DNA of 46,706 nt from Prosthecobacter debontii (lineage in GTDB: Bacteria > Verrucomicrobiota > Verrucomicrobiia > Verrucomicrobiales > Akkermansiaceae), in contig CAMBTP010000022.1 in the NCBI GenBank assembly GCA_945870855.1, positions 1 through 46,706 on the forward strand, read 5' to 3'. Positions 34,454-43,324 of the stretch are shown here, piece after piece. Under the pieces are notes generated by a model, which ran no database searches, was not told where the DNA came from, and saw nothing but the letters and a program-made list of their open reading frames with translations. The position numbers and the translations under genes are program-made. Every line of letters begins with the position of its first letter. Position 1 is the stretch's first letter.

Positions 34454-35932
34454 TACGCCCTCGACGACTTTCGTGCCGAGCTTGGTGATATTTGTTAGGC
34501 GTTGACCGACGCCTTGGAAGGGGAAACTGAGTTTCTTGTGATCAAAGCCCATAAGGTGGAGCATGGTGGCGTGGAGGTCGTGGAGGGAGACTTTGTCCTT
34601 CATCGCCTGGTAGCCGATGGGGTCGGTCTCGCCGTAGGAAGTTCCTGCTTTCACGCCGCCGCCTGCCATCCAGATGGTGAAAGCACCGGGATTGTGGTCT
34701 CGGCCGATGAAGGACATTTCGTTGCCGCCGCGATTTTCTCGCATGGGCGTTCGTCCGAATTCTCCGCCCCAGACGACGAGTGTGTCCTCCAGCATTCCGC
34801 GGCGTTTGAGATCCTTGAGGAGGGCGGTGATGGGTTTATCGATCTTTGTGCAGAGATTAGCGAAACCTGATTTTAGGTCGGTACTAGGGTCGGTGCCGTG
34901 TGAGTCCCAGCCCCAATCGAAAAGTTGAATGTAGCGCACGCCGCGCTCGGCGAGGCGGCGTGCGAGGAGGCAGTTATTGGCAAAGGATTCCTTGCCAGGT
35001 TCGGTGCCATACATGGCATGGGTTGCCTCATCTTCCTGCTTGAGTTCAAAGGCATCGGTGGCGTGCATCTGCATGCGGTAGGCCATCTCATACTGGGCGA
35101 TGCGGGTGACGGTTTCCGGATCACCGGTTTCCTGGGCGATGCGCTGATTGAGGCGGTCGAGAGTATCGAGAGAACTGCGGCGCATGTCGCGAGTGACTCC
35201 ATCGGGATTTTGCAGATAGAGAACCGGTTCGCCTTCGGAGCGGCACTGAACACCTTGGTAAACTGAGGGGAGGTAACCAGAGCCCCAAACGGATTTACCC
35301 GCATCGGGGTTCTTGCCGCCGGAGGTGAGGACTATAAAGCCGGGTAGGTTTTGATTTTCAGAACCGAGGCCGTAGGTGGCCCATGAGCCGATGGAGGGCG
35401 CGCCGGGATTCTGGGTGCCGGTATGGACGAGGAGTTGCGCCGGGCCGTGATTGAACTGATCCGTGTGCATCGATTTAATGAAGCACAGATCATCTGCCAT
35501 GGTGGCGAGGTGCGGGAGTCGATCCGAGATCCAAGCTCCGCTCTGGCCGTGCTGCTTGAACTCAAACTGCGGGCCAAGCATTTTCGGAACACCTTGGATA
35601 AAGGCGAACTGCTTACCTTCGAGAAACTCTTTGGGGCAATCCTTGCCATCGAGTTTTTTTAGTTCCGGCTTGTAGTCGAAAAGTTCGAGCTGGGATGGCG
35701 CGCCGGCCATGTGGAGGTAGATGACGCGCTTGGCCTTGCCGGGGAGCAGCGGCATGGCTGGCGCAAGCGGCTGGGCGGGATCTTTGACCAGCTTGGTAGC
35801 ACTTCCGAAGGCAGACTGCCCCATTCCAGCGAGCCACATGGCGCCGAGGCCAGTGGTACATTTCGAGAGGAAATGGCGACGGGTGAACTGCGAGAGTTCG
35901 GCGATGCGTAGGTCATGTTCTAGGCGTGTCAT
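34445..35932 (-). CDS. DUF1501 protein, Tat-exported
   Basis: The 495-residue protein has a twin-arginine signal (R18-R19 in FTRRHFLSK followed by a hydrophobic stretch). The DUF1501 domain follows, a sulfatase/alkaline phosphatase-like fold typical of Planctomycetes and Verrucomicrobia, with segments such as YLHMAGAPSQLELFDYKP, WDSHG and VVWGGEFGRTP. Biochemical role is unknown. Its ATG overlaps the stop of the upstream DUF1553 gene (ATGA), so the two are translationally coupled and probably work together at the cell surface. Confidence 0.92.
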   Translation of the reverse strand: MTRLEHDLRIAELSQFTRRHFLSKCTTGLGAMWLAGMGQSAFGSATKLVKDPAQPLAPAMPLLPGKAKRVIYLHMAGAPSQLELFDYKPELKKLDGKDCPKEFLEGKQFAFIQGVPKMLGPQFEFKQHGQSGAWISDRLPHLATMADDLCFIKSMHTDQFNHGPAQLLVHTGTQNPGAPSIGSWATYGLGSENQNLPGFIVLTSGGKNPDAGKSVWGSGYLPSVYQGVQCRSEGEPVLYLQNPDGVTRDMRRSSLDTLDRLNQRIAQETGDPETVTRIAQYEMAYRMQMHATDAFELKQEDEATHAMYGTEPGKESFANNCLLARRLAERGVRYIQLFDWGWDSHGTDPSTDLKSGFANLCTKIDKPITALLKDLKRRGMLEDTLVVWGGEFGRTPMRENRGGNEMSFIGRDHNPGAFTIWMAGGGVKAGTSYGETDPIGYQAMKDKVSLHDLHATMLHLMGFDHKKLSFPFQGVGQRLTNITKLGTKVVEGVLA

Positions 35933-38820
35933 TTGGATAGGGCGGCGTCGAGGTTGAGGATAGTATTAGCAGTAAGAGTGAGGGCGGGATCGGGGCCGAG
36001 CTTGTTGGCACCGGGCTGGTTCTGTTTTTTGAGATCCTCGTAAAGCCCCTGAAGCTCGTCTAGGACTTGCTCGTCCGCAACAAGCTGGGTAGAGGAAAGA
36101 TAGGCAAAGCCGAGTTGCTCGCGGAGGCTGCCACCGCGCTGGCGCATGCGCTCCGCCATGGCAGCAGCGGCTTCGATGTGGGCCGGATCGTTCATGGTCA
36201 CGAGCGCTTGGAGCGGTGTGTTCGAAACGATGCGGCGAGCAGTGCAGACATCGCGGCTTGGGGCATCAAAAGTGAGTAAGCCGGGGAAGCCGCTGGTGCG
36301 CTTGAGATAGGTGTAAATAGCGCGCCGGAATCTGTCTTCGCCCTTGGATTCATTCCACTTTGCACCACTGTAAACCGATCCCCAGATACCTTCTGGCTGC
36401 GGTGGAAAAACGGGTGCTCCAAACATTTTTGGAGAGAGTAAACCTGAGACTGCGAGTGCTTGGTCACGCACCATCTCAGCGGTAAGTCTGTTGCGCGGAC
36501 CACGGGCGGCGAGTTGGTTCTTCGGATCTCGCTCGATGAGCTGTGCGGATGCTTTTGAGGTCTGGCAGTATGTTGATGAGAGCACGATCTCGCGAAGGGA
36601 TTTCTTGAGCGACCACTTGTGCTCTGTTTGAAAACGAAGGGCTAGGTGATCAAGCAGTTGAGGATTTGCAGGCAGCGTGCCGGACGTGCCAAAATCTTCC
36701 AGCGTTTCGGCAATGCCGGTTCCGAAAACTTCACCCCAGAGCCGGTTGACCATGACGCGAGAGGTGAGGGGATTTTTACCACTGACCAACCAGCGTGCCA
36801 TAGCGAGACGATTGGTGGTTTCCTCAGTTCCCACGTAACCCTGCTTGAGAAGATCCGGGACATCGGCCTTCACGCTGCGCTCCTTGGCAAGGCGATTGCC
36901 ACGGGCGAAGACACGGGTATCCCTGCGTCCACCCTGCGAGCGGTCGCGCATCACGGGGACTTCCGGGCCTTGCATTGCGGCCATGAGATTTTTGTTAGCG
37001 CTCACTTGTTGCCATTTTCCGGCTCTTTCTTGATCACTGCGCAGTGCCACGTAGCGGTCATCCATTGCTACTTCGATTTGAAATTTCCGTAGGTAGGTGC
37101 CTTGGCTCTCGTTTGCATTCGCACCTTGAGTTAGAAAAATCTCGATGCGTTCGCCCTCACCGAGCGCCACTCTCGTCTCCGGTAGTAGGACGAACCAACG
37201 TGGTCCGGTAAGGCGTGGATATTCTCCGAATCCGGCACCGCCGCCGCCGACTCCACCTTGTCCGATAAAGCGTTTGAATTTCTCTCCGTTTGCCGAGTCA
37301 TGCGCGAACGCACTCATTGGATCCGATGGGCCGGCAAGGTAGTCGGAAATGATCTCGCCCATCGGGATCTGTGTCCGCGTGCCATCTACGGCGATTTTCT
37401 CCATGCGGAAGGAGGTTACCATCACTCCCATTTGCGGCCAGCTTTTCGGATCCGGGTTTGCGGGATGGATAGTAATTTTCATCGCATCGAAGGCTCCCGT
37501 TTTTCCGGCCACTTTGTGGGTGACACCACTCTGCAAAGTGCCCTCGCTGACGATCAAACCAGAGCTGTCGGTTTCCAGAGTTCCGGAAGTGGGAGTGAGT
37601 TTGATATCCTCCAATACTTTCCATGCAACTCCGGAAATCTCGCGTCCCTGCGCATCGAGTTGTTCCCGTAGGCTGAGGGTCTCGCGTTCGACTTTCACGA
37701 AATTAGGATCGGAAATCTTGAGTTTCGGAAACTCGTAGCCGAGATCTGCATCCTCGCTTTGGTTGAAGAAATCCATGAACTCGTAGAACTCGTCGTGAGA
37801 GATGGGATCGTAAGGATGGGAGTGGCATTGCACGCAGCCGAAAGTGGTTGCCTGCCATGTTGTCCAGACAGTTGAAACTCGATCGATTACAGCTGCGACT
37901 CGGTATTCCTCATCATCAGTTCCGCCCTCGGTATTGGTCTGTGAGTTGCGGTGAAATGCGGTGGCTAGAATTTGATCAGGCGTGGCATTGGGAAGTAGAT
38001 CGCCGGCTAATTGCTCGATGGTGAATTGGTCATAGGGCATATCCGCATTGAGTGAGCGGATGACCCAATCCCGCCATGGCCAGATATCGCGATGCGGATC
38101 TTTCTCAAAGCCGAAGGTGTCTGCATAGCGAGCAAGATCAAGCCAGACTGTGGCCCATCTTTCGCCGTATGCGGGGGACGCTAATAACTTATCCACCATT
38201 TGCTCGCGGGCAACGTTACCGTTTGTTACCCATCCCTTTTCCAGTGAGATCAGATCATCCACGCTAGGCGGCAGGCCGGTGATATCAAAGCTCACCCTGC
38301 GCAGCCATTCTGCCGGGCCAGCTAGAGGGGAAGGTTTTAGCCCTGCCAATTCGATATTTTTTAACACATACCGGTCGAGCGGTGCTGAAACCCAGTCCGC
38401 TTGCTTCAGTCCTATAACCTCCGTCTCGACAGGTGGGATAAATGCCCAGTGCTCCTCCCATTTGGCGCCTTCTTTGATCCATTGTTCGAGCTTAGCGATT
38501 TCTCCAGAGGAAAGCGGTGGGCCGTGTTTTGGCTGAGGCATGATCTCATCGGGATCAGAGCTTTTCACACGGCGGATCATTTCTGATACCTCAGGCTTTC
38601 CAGGAACTACGGGGATTTCGCCTGATTCGCCCTCACTGACTAGCCGCTCGCGGAAAATCATGGATATTCCACCCGCCTCTTTCACCCCGCCGTGACAGGC
38701 CGTGCAGTGCTTTGCGAAGATCGGGCGGATGTCGCGGTTGTAGCGAATTTCGCCCGCGGCGGCTCCCGTGGCGAGGACTCCGGTGACCAAGGTCGTCCCT
38801 AATGTGATTTTCCAAGACAT
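35929..38820 (-). CDS. PSCyt1/DUF1549/DUF1553 cytochrome c protein
   Basis: The 963-residue exported protein is of the PVC-specific planctomycete-cytochrome type. It has a signal peptide (about 1-22), a c-type haem motif CTACH (C39, C42, H43) in the PSCyt1 domain, a DUF1549 domain (about 135-340, including CVQCH near 330), a central beta domain, and DUF1553 (about 700-950). The family is abundant in genomes rich in sulfatases, and oxidative attack on polysaccharides has been proposed. The start is the ATG at 38820; a TTG four codons upstream is possible. Coupled to the DUF1501 gene by a four-base overlap. Confidence 0.92.
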   Translation of the reverse strand: MSWKITLGTTLVTGVLATGAAAGEIRYNRDIRPIFAKHCTACHGGVKEAGGISMIFRERLVSEGESGEIPVVPGKPEVSEMIRRVKSSDPDEIMPQPKHGPPLSSGEIAKLEQWIKEGAKWEEHWAFIPPVETEVIGLKQADWVSAPLDRYVLKNIELAGLKPSPLAGPAEWLRRVSFDITGLPPSVDDLISLEKGWVTNGNVAREQMVDKLLASPAYGERWATVWLDLARYADTFGFEKDPHRDIWPWRDWVIRSLNADMPYDQFTIEQLAGDLLPNATPDQILATAFHRNSQTNTEGGTDDEEYRVAAVIDRVSTVWTTWQATTFGCVQCHSHPYDPISHDEFYEFMDFFNQSEDADLGYEFPKLKISDPNFVKVERETLSLREQLDAQGREISGVAWKVLEDIKLTPTSGTLETDSSGLIVSEGTLQSGVTHKVAGKTGAFDAMKITIHPANPDPKSWPQMGVMVTSFRMEKIAVDGTRTQIPMGEIISDYLAGPSDPMSAFAHDSANGEKFKRFIGQGGVGGGGAGFGEYPRLTGPRWFVLLPETRVALGEGERIEIFLTQGANANESQGTYLRKFQIEVAMDDRYVALRSDQERAGKWQQVSANKNLMAAMQGPEVPVMRDRSQGGRRDTRVFARGNRLAKERSVKADVPDLLKQGYVGTEETTNRLAMARWLVSGKNPLTSRVMVNRLWGEVFGTGIAETLEDFGTSGTLPANPQLLDHLALRFQTEHKWSLKKSLREIVLSSTYCQTSKASAQLIERDPKNQLAARGPRNRLTAEMVRDQALAVSGLLSPKMFGAPVFPPQPEGIWGSVYSGAKWNESKGEDRFRRAIYTYLKRTSGFPGLLTFDAPSRDVCTARRIVSNTPLQALVTMNDPAHIEAAAAMAERMRQRGGSLREQLGFAYLSSTQLVADEQVLDELQGLYEDLKKQNQPGANKLGPDPALTLTANTILNLDAALSK

Positions 38821-38966
38821 GATTTTGAGCAAATACGTTTATTTTTAAGGTAATATTGCACCGAAGTGAGAAGCGAGCAACGCCGATAACTGCTTATGAA
38901 TGTGACTTGATGCATTGATTGTTGGCGGCGGGCGCTAGATCGTGCATCTTCTGGGCAGTTCGAAAT

Positions 38967-40256
38967 ATGAAAATTCTCAGTTACAGGGACGCGGGCTACG
39001 AAGCGTTCACCAAACGTTTGCGGCGCAGAGCCATTCCAAAGGACGCGGTGCGTGATCTGGTGGGGGAAATTATCTCGGCGGTCGTGCTAAAGGGTGATGA
39101 CGCGCTGGTGGAGTTAACATATCGCTTCGATGGGGCGAAACTTACCAAGAAGGATATCTTCGTAAGCGAGAGAGAATTTGCTGATGCGGAAGCCGCTGTC
39201 TCCGCAGCGACACGCGAGGCGATCCGCCGGAGCCTACGCAACATCCATTCCTTTGCCCGCAAAAGTATGCGCAAGGATTGGTCCGGGAAAAATGCGGAGG
39301 GTGCGATCGTAGGTGAACGCTTCACGCCTTTTGATCGGGTCGGCGTCTATGTTCCTGGCGGAAAGGCTCCTCTGGTTTCCACTGCTCTGATGACGGCGGG
39401 ATTCGCGCAGGCTGCCGGTGTTCCGGAAATTTTCGCGGCGACTCCCTGCGGCGCTGACGGAAAAGTGAATCCTGCGCTTCTTTACGCACTCCAGCAGGCG
39501 GGTGTCACAGAGGCGGTGAAAGTCGGCGGCGCGCAGGCGATCGCGGCGATGGCTCTCGGGACAAAATCCATTCGCCCGGTTGACCGGATTTTCGGACCGG
39601 GGAACCGCTTCGTCGTCGAAGCGAAACGGCAGCTAGTCGGCGCGGTTTCCATTGATCTGCTGCCCGGACCCAGTGAGATATTGATCCTCGCCGACGCGAG
39701 CGCGAAAGCCGCATACATCGCAGCAGATCTCCTCGCTCAGGCAGAACACGGCGGCGACAGCATGGTTGGGTTTTTAACACCTTCGAAGCCATTGTTAGAT
39801 AAGGTGGTGGCAGAGATCGCGAAGCAGATGGCGGAACTCAGCCGCTCGAAGATCATCAAGGAAGTTCTCAAGACAGGCACCTTTTTACTACAGGTAAAAT
39901 CGCTAGCGGAGGGTATCCGTATCACCAACGATTTCGCGCCTGAGCACCTTTCGCTGGTCGTGGAAAACGAGGAGGAAATCCTCGCGCAGATCCGCACGGC
40001 GGGGGCGATCTACCTCGGCGCGGATTCGCCCGTCGCGGTCGGCGATTTCCTAGCGGGACCCAGCCACACGCTGCCAACCGGTGGTGCGGGGCGTTCCTTT
40101 TCCGGGCTACGCGCGGATCAGTTTCAGCGCCGCACAAGCATCGTGAAAATGAATAAGGCCGCCGTCGCAAAATCACTCAGCGTGGTTGAGGAATTCGCCC
40201 GACTGGAGGGGCTGGATGCGCACGGTAAATCGACATCGATACGACTCAAGAGGTGA
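38967..40256 (+). CDS. hisD: Histidinol dehydrogenase
   Basis: NAD- and zinc-dependent enzyme for the last two steps of histidine biosynthesis, oxidising L-histidinol to L-histidine. The 429-residue protein has the complete active site, numbered as in E. coli or one off: zinc ligands Q258, H261, D360 and H419, and the base pair E326-H327 in FAPEHLS. Other signatures are FGPGNRFVVEAK and AGPSHTLPTGG. I use the ATG at 38967 (MKILSYRD); an upstream in-frame start at 38919 has no family support. No other his gene is adjacent. It is divergent from the cytochrome gene. Confidence 0.96.
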   Translation: MKILSYRDAGYEAFTKRLRRRAIPKDAVRDLVGEIISAVVLKGDDALVELTYRFDGAKLTKKDIFVSEREFADAEAAVSAATREAIRRSLRNIHSFARKSMRKDWSGKNAEGAIVGERFTPFDRVGVYVPGGKAPLVSTALMTAGFAQAAGVPEIFAATPCGADGKVNPALLYALQQAGVTEAVKVGGAQAIAAMALGTKSIRPVDRIFGPGNRFVVEAKRQLVGAVSIDLLPGPSEILILADASAKAAYIAADLLAQAEHGGDSMVGFLTPSKPLLDKVVAEIAKQMAELSRSKIIKEVLKTGTFLLQVKSLAEGIRITNDFAPEHLSLVVENEEEILAQIRTAGAIYLGADSPVAVGDFLAGPSHTLPTGGAGRSFSGLRADQFQRRTSIVKMNKAAVAKSLSVVEEFARLEGLDAHGKSTSIRLKR

Positions 40257-40350
40257 GCGAAGAATAAGAATATTTCGCGCGCACCTACTTCATGATTCTT
40301 TTTCTACCATGGCGGGAGTTTGGCGGCGCCGCAAGATTCGAACTTTCAGC

Positions 40351-42522
40351 TCACAGCCCGAGTTCGTTGAGCTTCGAAGAAAGAGCATCCGCCCAGATGT
40401 CGTAGGCGGCGGGGGAGAGGTGAAGGAGGTCGGGGAGGAGTTCCTTTCTTAGGGTGCCTTCGTCATTCATGAACTTGGCGTTGATGTCTAACAGATGAAT
40501 GCGCTTGCCGTTGACGAGGGTTTTGAGTTGTTCGTTGATCTCGTCGTTGAGTTGGCGGAGGGGATCATCAGCCTTTTCGGCGCGGGGGAAGATGGACATG
40601 AGGATAATTTTCGTGTCAGGCCATTTCCATGAGAGGTCGTTGAGGGTTTGGCGGATTCCGGCGAGGGTTTCGGCGGCGGGGCGCTGGCTATGGCCGGTGT
40701 TGTTGGTGCCGATGAGAATCACGGCGACCTTAGGGTTCAGGCGCTGGATGTTGCCGTTCTGCAAGCGCCAGATGAGGTGCTCGGTGCGGTCACCGGAATA
40801 GCCCCAGTTCACAGCGCCGAGGGGCGCGAAGTGTTTATCCCACGCCGACTTACCGGTGTCTTCCCATGCCTGCGTGATCGAGTCGCCTAAGAAGACGATT
40901 TTAGCGTCCTTGGAGTTGTGAACTTCCTTATTTTTCACAACCCAGCGATCCTTCCACCAGCTTTCCTTAAGGCGATGCATGGGTAAGTTCGAGTCGTTCG
41001 CGGCGTATTGTTTTTTGAGATCCGCGTAGAGGGTTTTCATCTTCTCGGCGACAGCGGAGTAGGTGGGATCGGCGAAGACGTTTTTCATTTCCTGGGGGTC
41101 TTTCTCGAGGTCGAATAGCATCCACTCTTTGGTATCGGGAAAATGCATGAGCTTGTGGCGGGAATCGCGGACGCCATCGTGGCGGGCGACGTGGTGGGTG
41201 TTCTCGCCGGAGTATTGGTAGAACACGGCGTTGCGCCAGTCATCGGGGGTTTTGCCTTCGCCCTTGAGAATGGGGACGATGCTTTTGCCCTGCATGTCGG
41301 CGGGGATGGCGGCGCCGGCCATTTCGAGGAAAGTGGGTGCGTAGTCGATGTTCTGAATCATCGCCTCGGGCTCGACTCCGGGCTTGATGACGCCGGGCCA
41401 ACGGATCACGCAGGGCATTTTGAGAGATTCCTCGAACATCCAGCGCTTGTCATACCAGCCGTGCTCGCCGAGGTAAAAGCCCTGATCCGAAGAGTAGATG
41501 ACCACGGTGCTTTTCGCGAGGCCGGACTCCTCCAGATACTCAAGCGTGCGGCCGACGTTCTCGTCCACGGCGCGGATGGTGCGGAGGTAGTTCTTGATGT
41601 AGCGCTGGTATTTCCAACGGGTGAGATCGTCATCGGTCATGGTCGGTAGAGCGGCGAGGAGTTTTTCGTTTTCCGGGCCGTAGGCGGCGTCGAACTCAGT
41701 CTTCTGCGCGTTGGTCATGCGTGCGTATTCCCCGTTGGCGAGTCCGCCGATGAAGCGGGGATCGGTGGGCTTGCCATGCAGGAACATGTCCAAGCCCCAG
41801 GAGAAATGCTTGGCGATGGTCATCTCCTGTTTTTTCAGCGCCTCGATGCGGTGCGAGTGGTCGTCGAAAAGAGTGGGCGGCTCGGGCATGTCGATGCCAT
41901 CGAAGAGCTTGTAATGGCGCGGCGCGGGCACCCAGCTACGGTGCGGGGCTTTCTGCTGGGTCATCAGGACGAAGGGCTTGGTCTTATCCTTGCGGTTCTT
42001 GAGCCATTCGATGGTCTTGTCGGTGATGATGTCGGTGACGTATCCCTCAACGCGTTTTTTCGAACCATCCATCTGGATGAAATCCGGATTCACGTAGCTT
42101 CCCTGGCTGGGGAGGATTTCCCAGTGGTCGAAGCCGGTTGGGTTTGAAACGAGGTGCCATTTTCCGATCAATGCGGTTTCGTATCCAGCTTTCTGGAGTA
42201 GCTTAGGAAAGGTTTGCTGGCCTCCGTCGAAGAGCCCGGAGTCGTTGTCCATGAAGCCGTTCACGTGGCTGTGCTTGCCGGTGAGGATGGAGGCGCGGGA
42301 AGGGCCGCAGATCGAGTTTCCGCAGAAGGAATTGCGAAAAATCATGCCTTCCTTGGCAAGGCGGTCGATGTTTTTGGTAGGCGCGATTTTTTCGAAACGC
42401 CCGCCATACGCGGAGATGGCCTGAAGCGCGTGGTCGTCGGTGAAGATAAAAAGGATGTTGGGTTGCTCGGCGGATAGTGCGGGCAGGGCAATTGCGAGAA
42501 TGGCGGTTGCGAGGCGTTTCAT
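40351..42522 (-). CDS. Sulfatase - SGNH hydrolase fusion, exported
   Basis: The 723-residue protein has a signal peptide (about 1-18), then an S1-family sulfatase domain (about 20-500) with D29-D30 and the formylglycine motif CGPSR (C72) that needs maturation, plus SSDQGFYLGEHGWYDKR. After a linker, an SGNH/GDSL esterase domain (about 535-720) shows FLGDSITQ, GTNNTG and a DLLHLS segment with catalytic D698 and H701. The pairing suggests removal of sulfate and acyl (for example acetyl) groups from the same polysaccharide outside the cytoplasm. It is divergent from a regulator whose start is 20 bases away. Confidence 0.92.
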   Translation of the reverse strand: MKRLATAILAIALPALSAEQPNILFIFTDDHALQAISAYGGRFEKIAPTKNIDRLAKEGMIFRNSFCGNSICGPSRASILTGKHSHVNGFMDNDSGLFDGGQQTFPKLLQKAGYETALIGKWHLVSNPTGFDHWEILPSQGSYVNPDFIQMDGSKKRVEGYVTDIITDKTIEWLKNRKDKTKPFVLMTQQKAPHRSWVPAPRHYKLFDGIDMPEPPTLFDDHSHRIEALKKQEMTIAKHFSWGLDMFLHGKPTDPRFIGGLANGEYARMTNAQKTEFDAAYGPENEKLLAALPTMTDDDLTRWKYQRYIKNYLRTIRAVDENVGRTLEYLEESGLAKSTVVIYSSDQGFYLGEHGWYDKRWMFEESLKMPCVIRWPGVIKPGVEPEAMIQNIDYAPTFLEMAGAAIPADMQGKSIVPILKGEGKTPDDWRNAVFYQYSGENTHHVARHDGVRDSRHKLMHFPDTKEWMLFDLEKDPQEMKNVFADPTYSAVAEKMKTLYADLKKQYAANDSNLPMHRLKESWWKDRWVVKNKEVHNSKDAKIVFLGDSITQAWEDTGKSAWDKHFAPLGAVNWGYSGDRTEHLIWRLQNGNIQRLNPKVAVILIGTNNTGHSQRPAAETLAGIRQTLNDLSWKWPDTKIILMSIFPRAEKADDPLRQLNDEINEQLKTLVNGKRIHLLDINAKFMNDEGTLRKELLPDLLHLSPAAYDIWADALSSKLNELGL

Positions 42523-42542
42523 TTGAAAATGAAACTCGTCTG

Positions 42543-43250
42543 ATGAGCTCTCTCGACAAGGAAAAAACAGAGGATAGGATCGCGGGTAGTCGTATGTTCC
42601 ATCCCGCCTTCCACGATCTGCTTAAACCGCAATGGCTCGCCACGCTCTCCGAGCTCAAGGTCTCTGGAGGGCTGGCGGTCAGCGATCTTTCGAAACGGCT
42701 GGACTCCAGTTACATGACGGTGAAGCAGCATTGCGAGGATCTCACCAAGCTTGGCTACCTGAAGCGCTCCCGCGTGCCGCGCAGCGAGATTGGCAGGCCG
42801 GAGATTTTCTACAGGCTTTCGGAAAAAGCGGACAGCCTGTTTCCGCAGATACCCTTGGATTTCACCCTGGATTTACTCGATCAAATCCATCGCTCTTTTG
42901 GCGAAAACGCTCCCGACCGTTTGATCTTCCAATATTTCCAAGAGCGCGAGGAGGAGTGGAAAGCGAAACTCAGTAAAGCTACTACCACTCTCTACAAGGC
43001 GCAGCTCTTCGCAAAGATCCGCTCGCAGGATGGGCTTTTCATTCGCTGCCTGCATGATCCAGAGACGGGTATCATCACCCTCCGTGAGTTCCACCATCCG
43101 CTGGCGCAAATTTTCGCGAAGCATCCGCGTGCCATTGAAATGGAGCGCCGTGCCATTGAAGGCGCACTCGCTGTGAAGGTCTCTCGCTCAGCTGGTGAGC
43201 GGGTGGGGGATGCTTCGCCGCACATCGATTTTACGCTCTCTCCTGCCTGA
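42543..43250 (+). CDS. SufR-like winged-helix transcriptional regulator
   Basis: The 235-residue protein has an N-terminal winged helix (about 33-90) of the ArsR/SufR type, with VSDLSKRLDSSYMTVKQHCEDLTKLGYL as helix-turn-helix and GRPEIFYRLSEKADSLFP as wing. The C-terminal domain aligns in pattern with SufR sensor domains, but the cysteines that bind the iron-sulfur cluster are replaced (REFHHPL in place of a Cys-containing REHNCPI-type segment). It may sense something else or nothing. The ATG at 42543 lies 20 bases from the sulfatase start on the other strand, so regulation of that gene is plausible. A T-rich tract follows the stop. Confidence 0.75.
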   Translation: MSSLDKEKTEDRIAGSRMFHPAFHDLLKPQWLATLSELKVSGGLAVSDLSKRLDSSYMTVKQHCEDLTKLGYLKRSRVPRSEIGRPEIFYRLSEKADSLFPQIPLDFTLDLLDQIHRSFGENAPDRLIFQYFQEREEEWKAKLSKATTTLYKAQLFAKIRSQDGLFIRCLHDPETGIITLREFHHPLAQIFAKHPRAIEMERRAIEGALAVKVSRSAGERVGDASPHIDFTLSPA

Positions 43251-43324
43251 TTTTTTTTAGAATTTTTTTGAATCAGAATCATCTCTCCGCTGTCCAAGAC
43301 CCCAGCGATCCGATCCCCAGACCT

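Noticed and set aside
40321..40349. tRNA 3'-end-like sequence on the minus strand after the sulfatase stop (T-loop TTCGAAT and a CCA-like end)
   Set aside because: The T stem has a mismatch, the distance to CCA is off by one, and the rest of a tRNA is absent; at best a coincidence or an old attachment-site scar.
43251..43275. Terminator after the SufR-like regulator
   Set aside because: T-rich tracts are present, but I could not find a stem of useful length before them.
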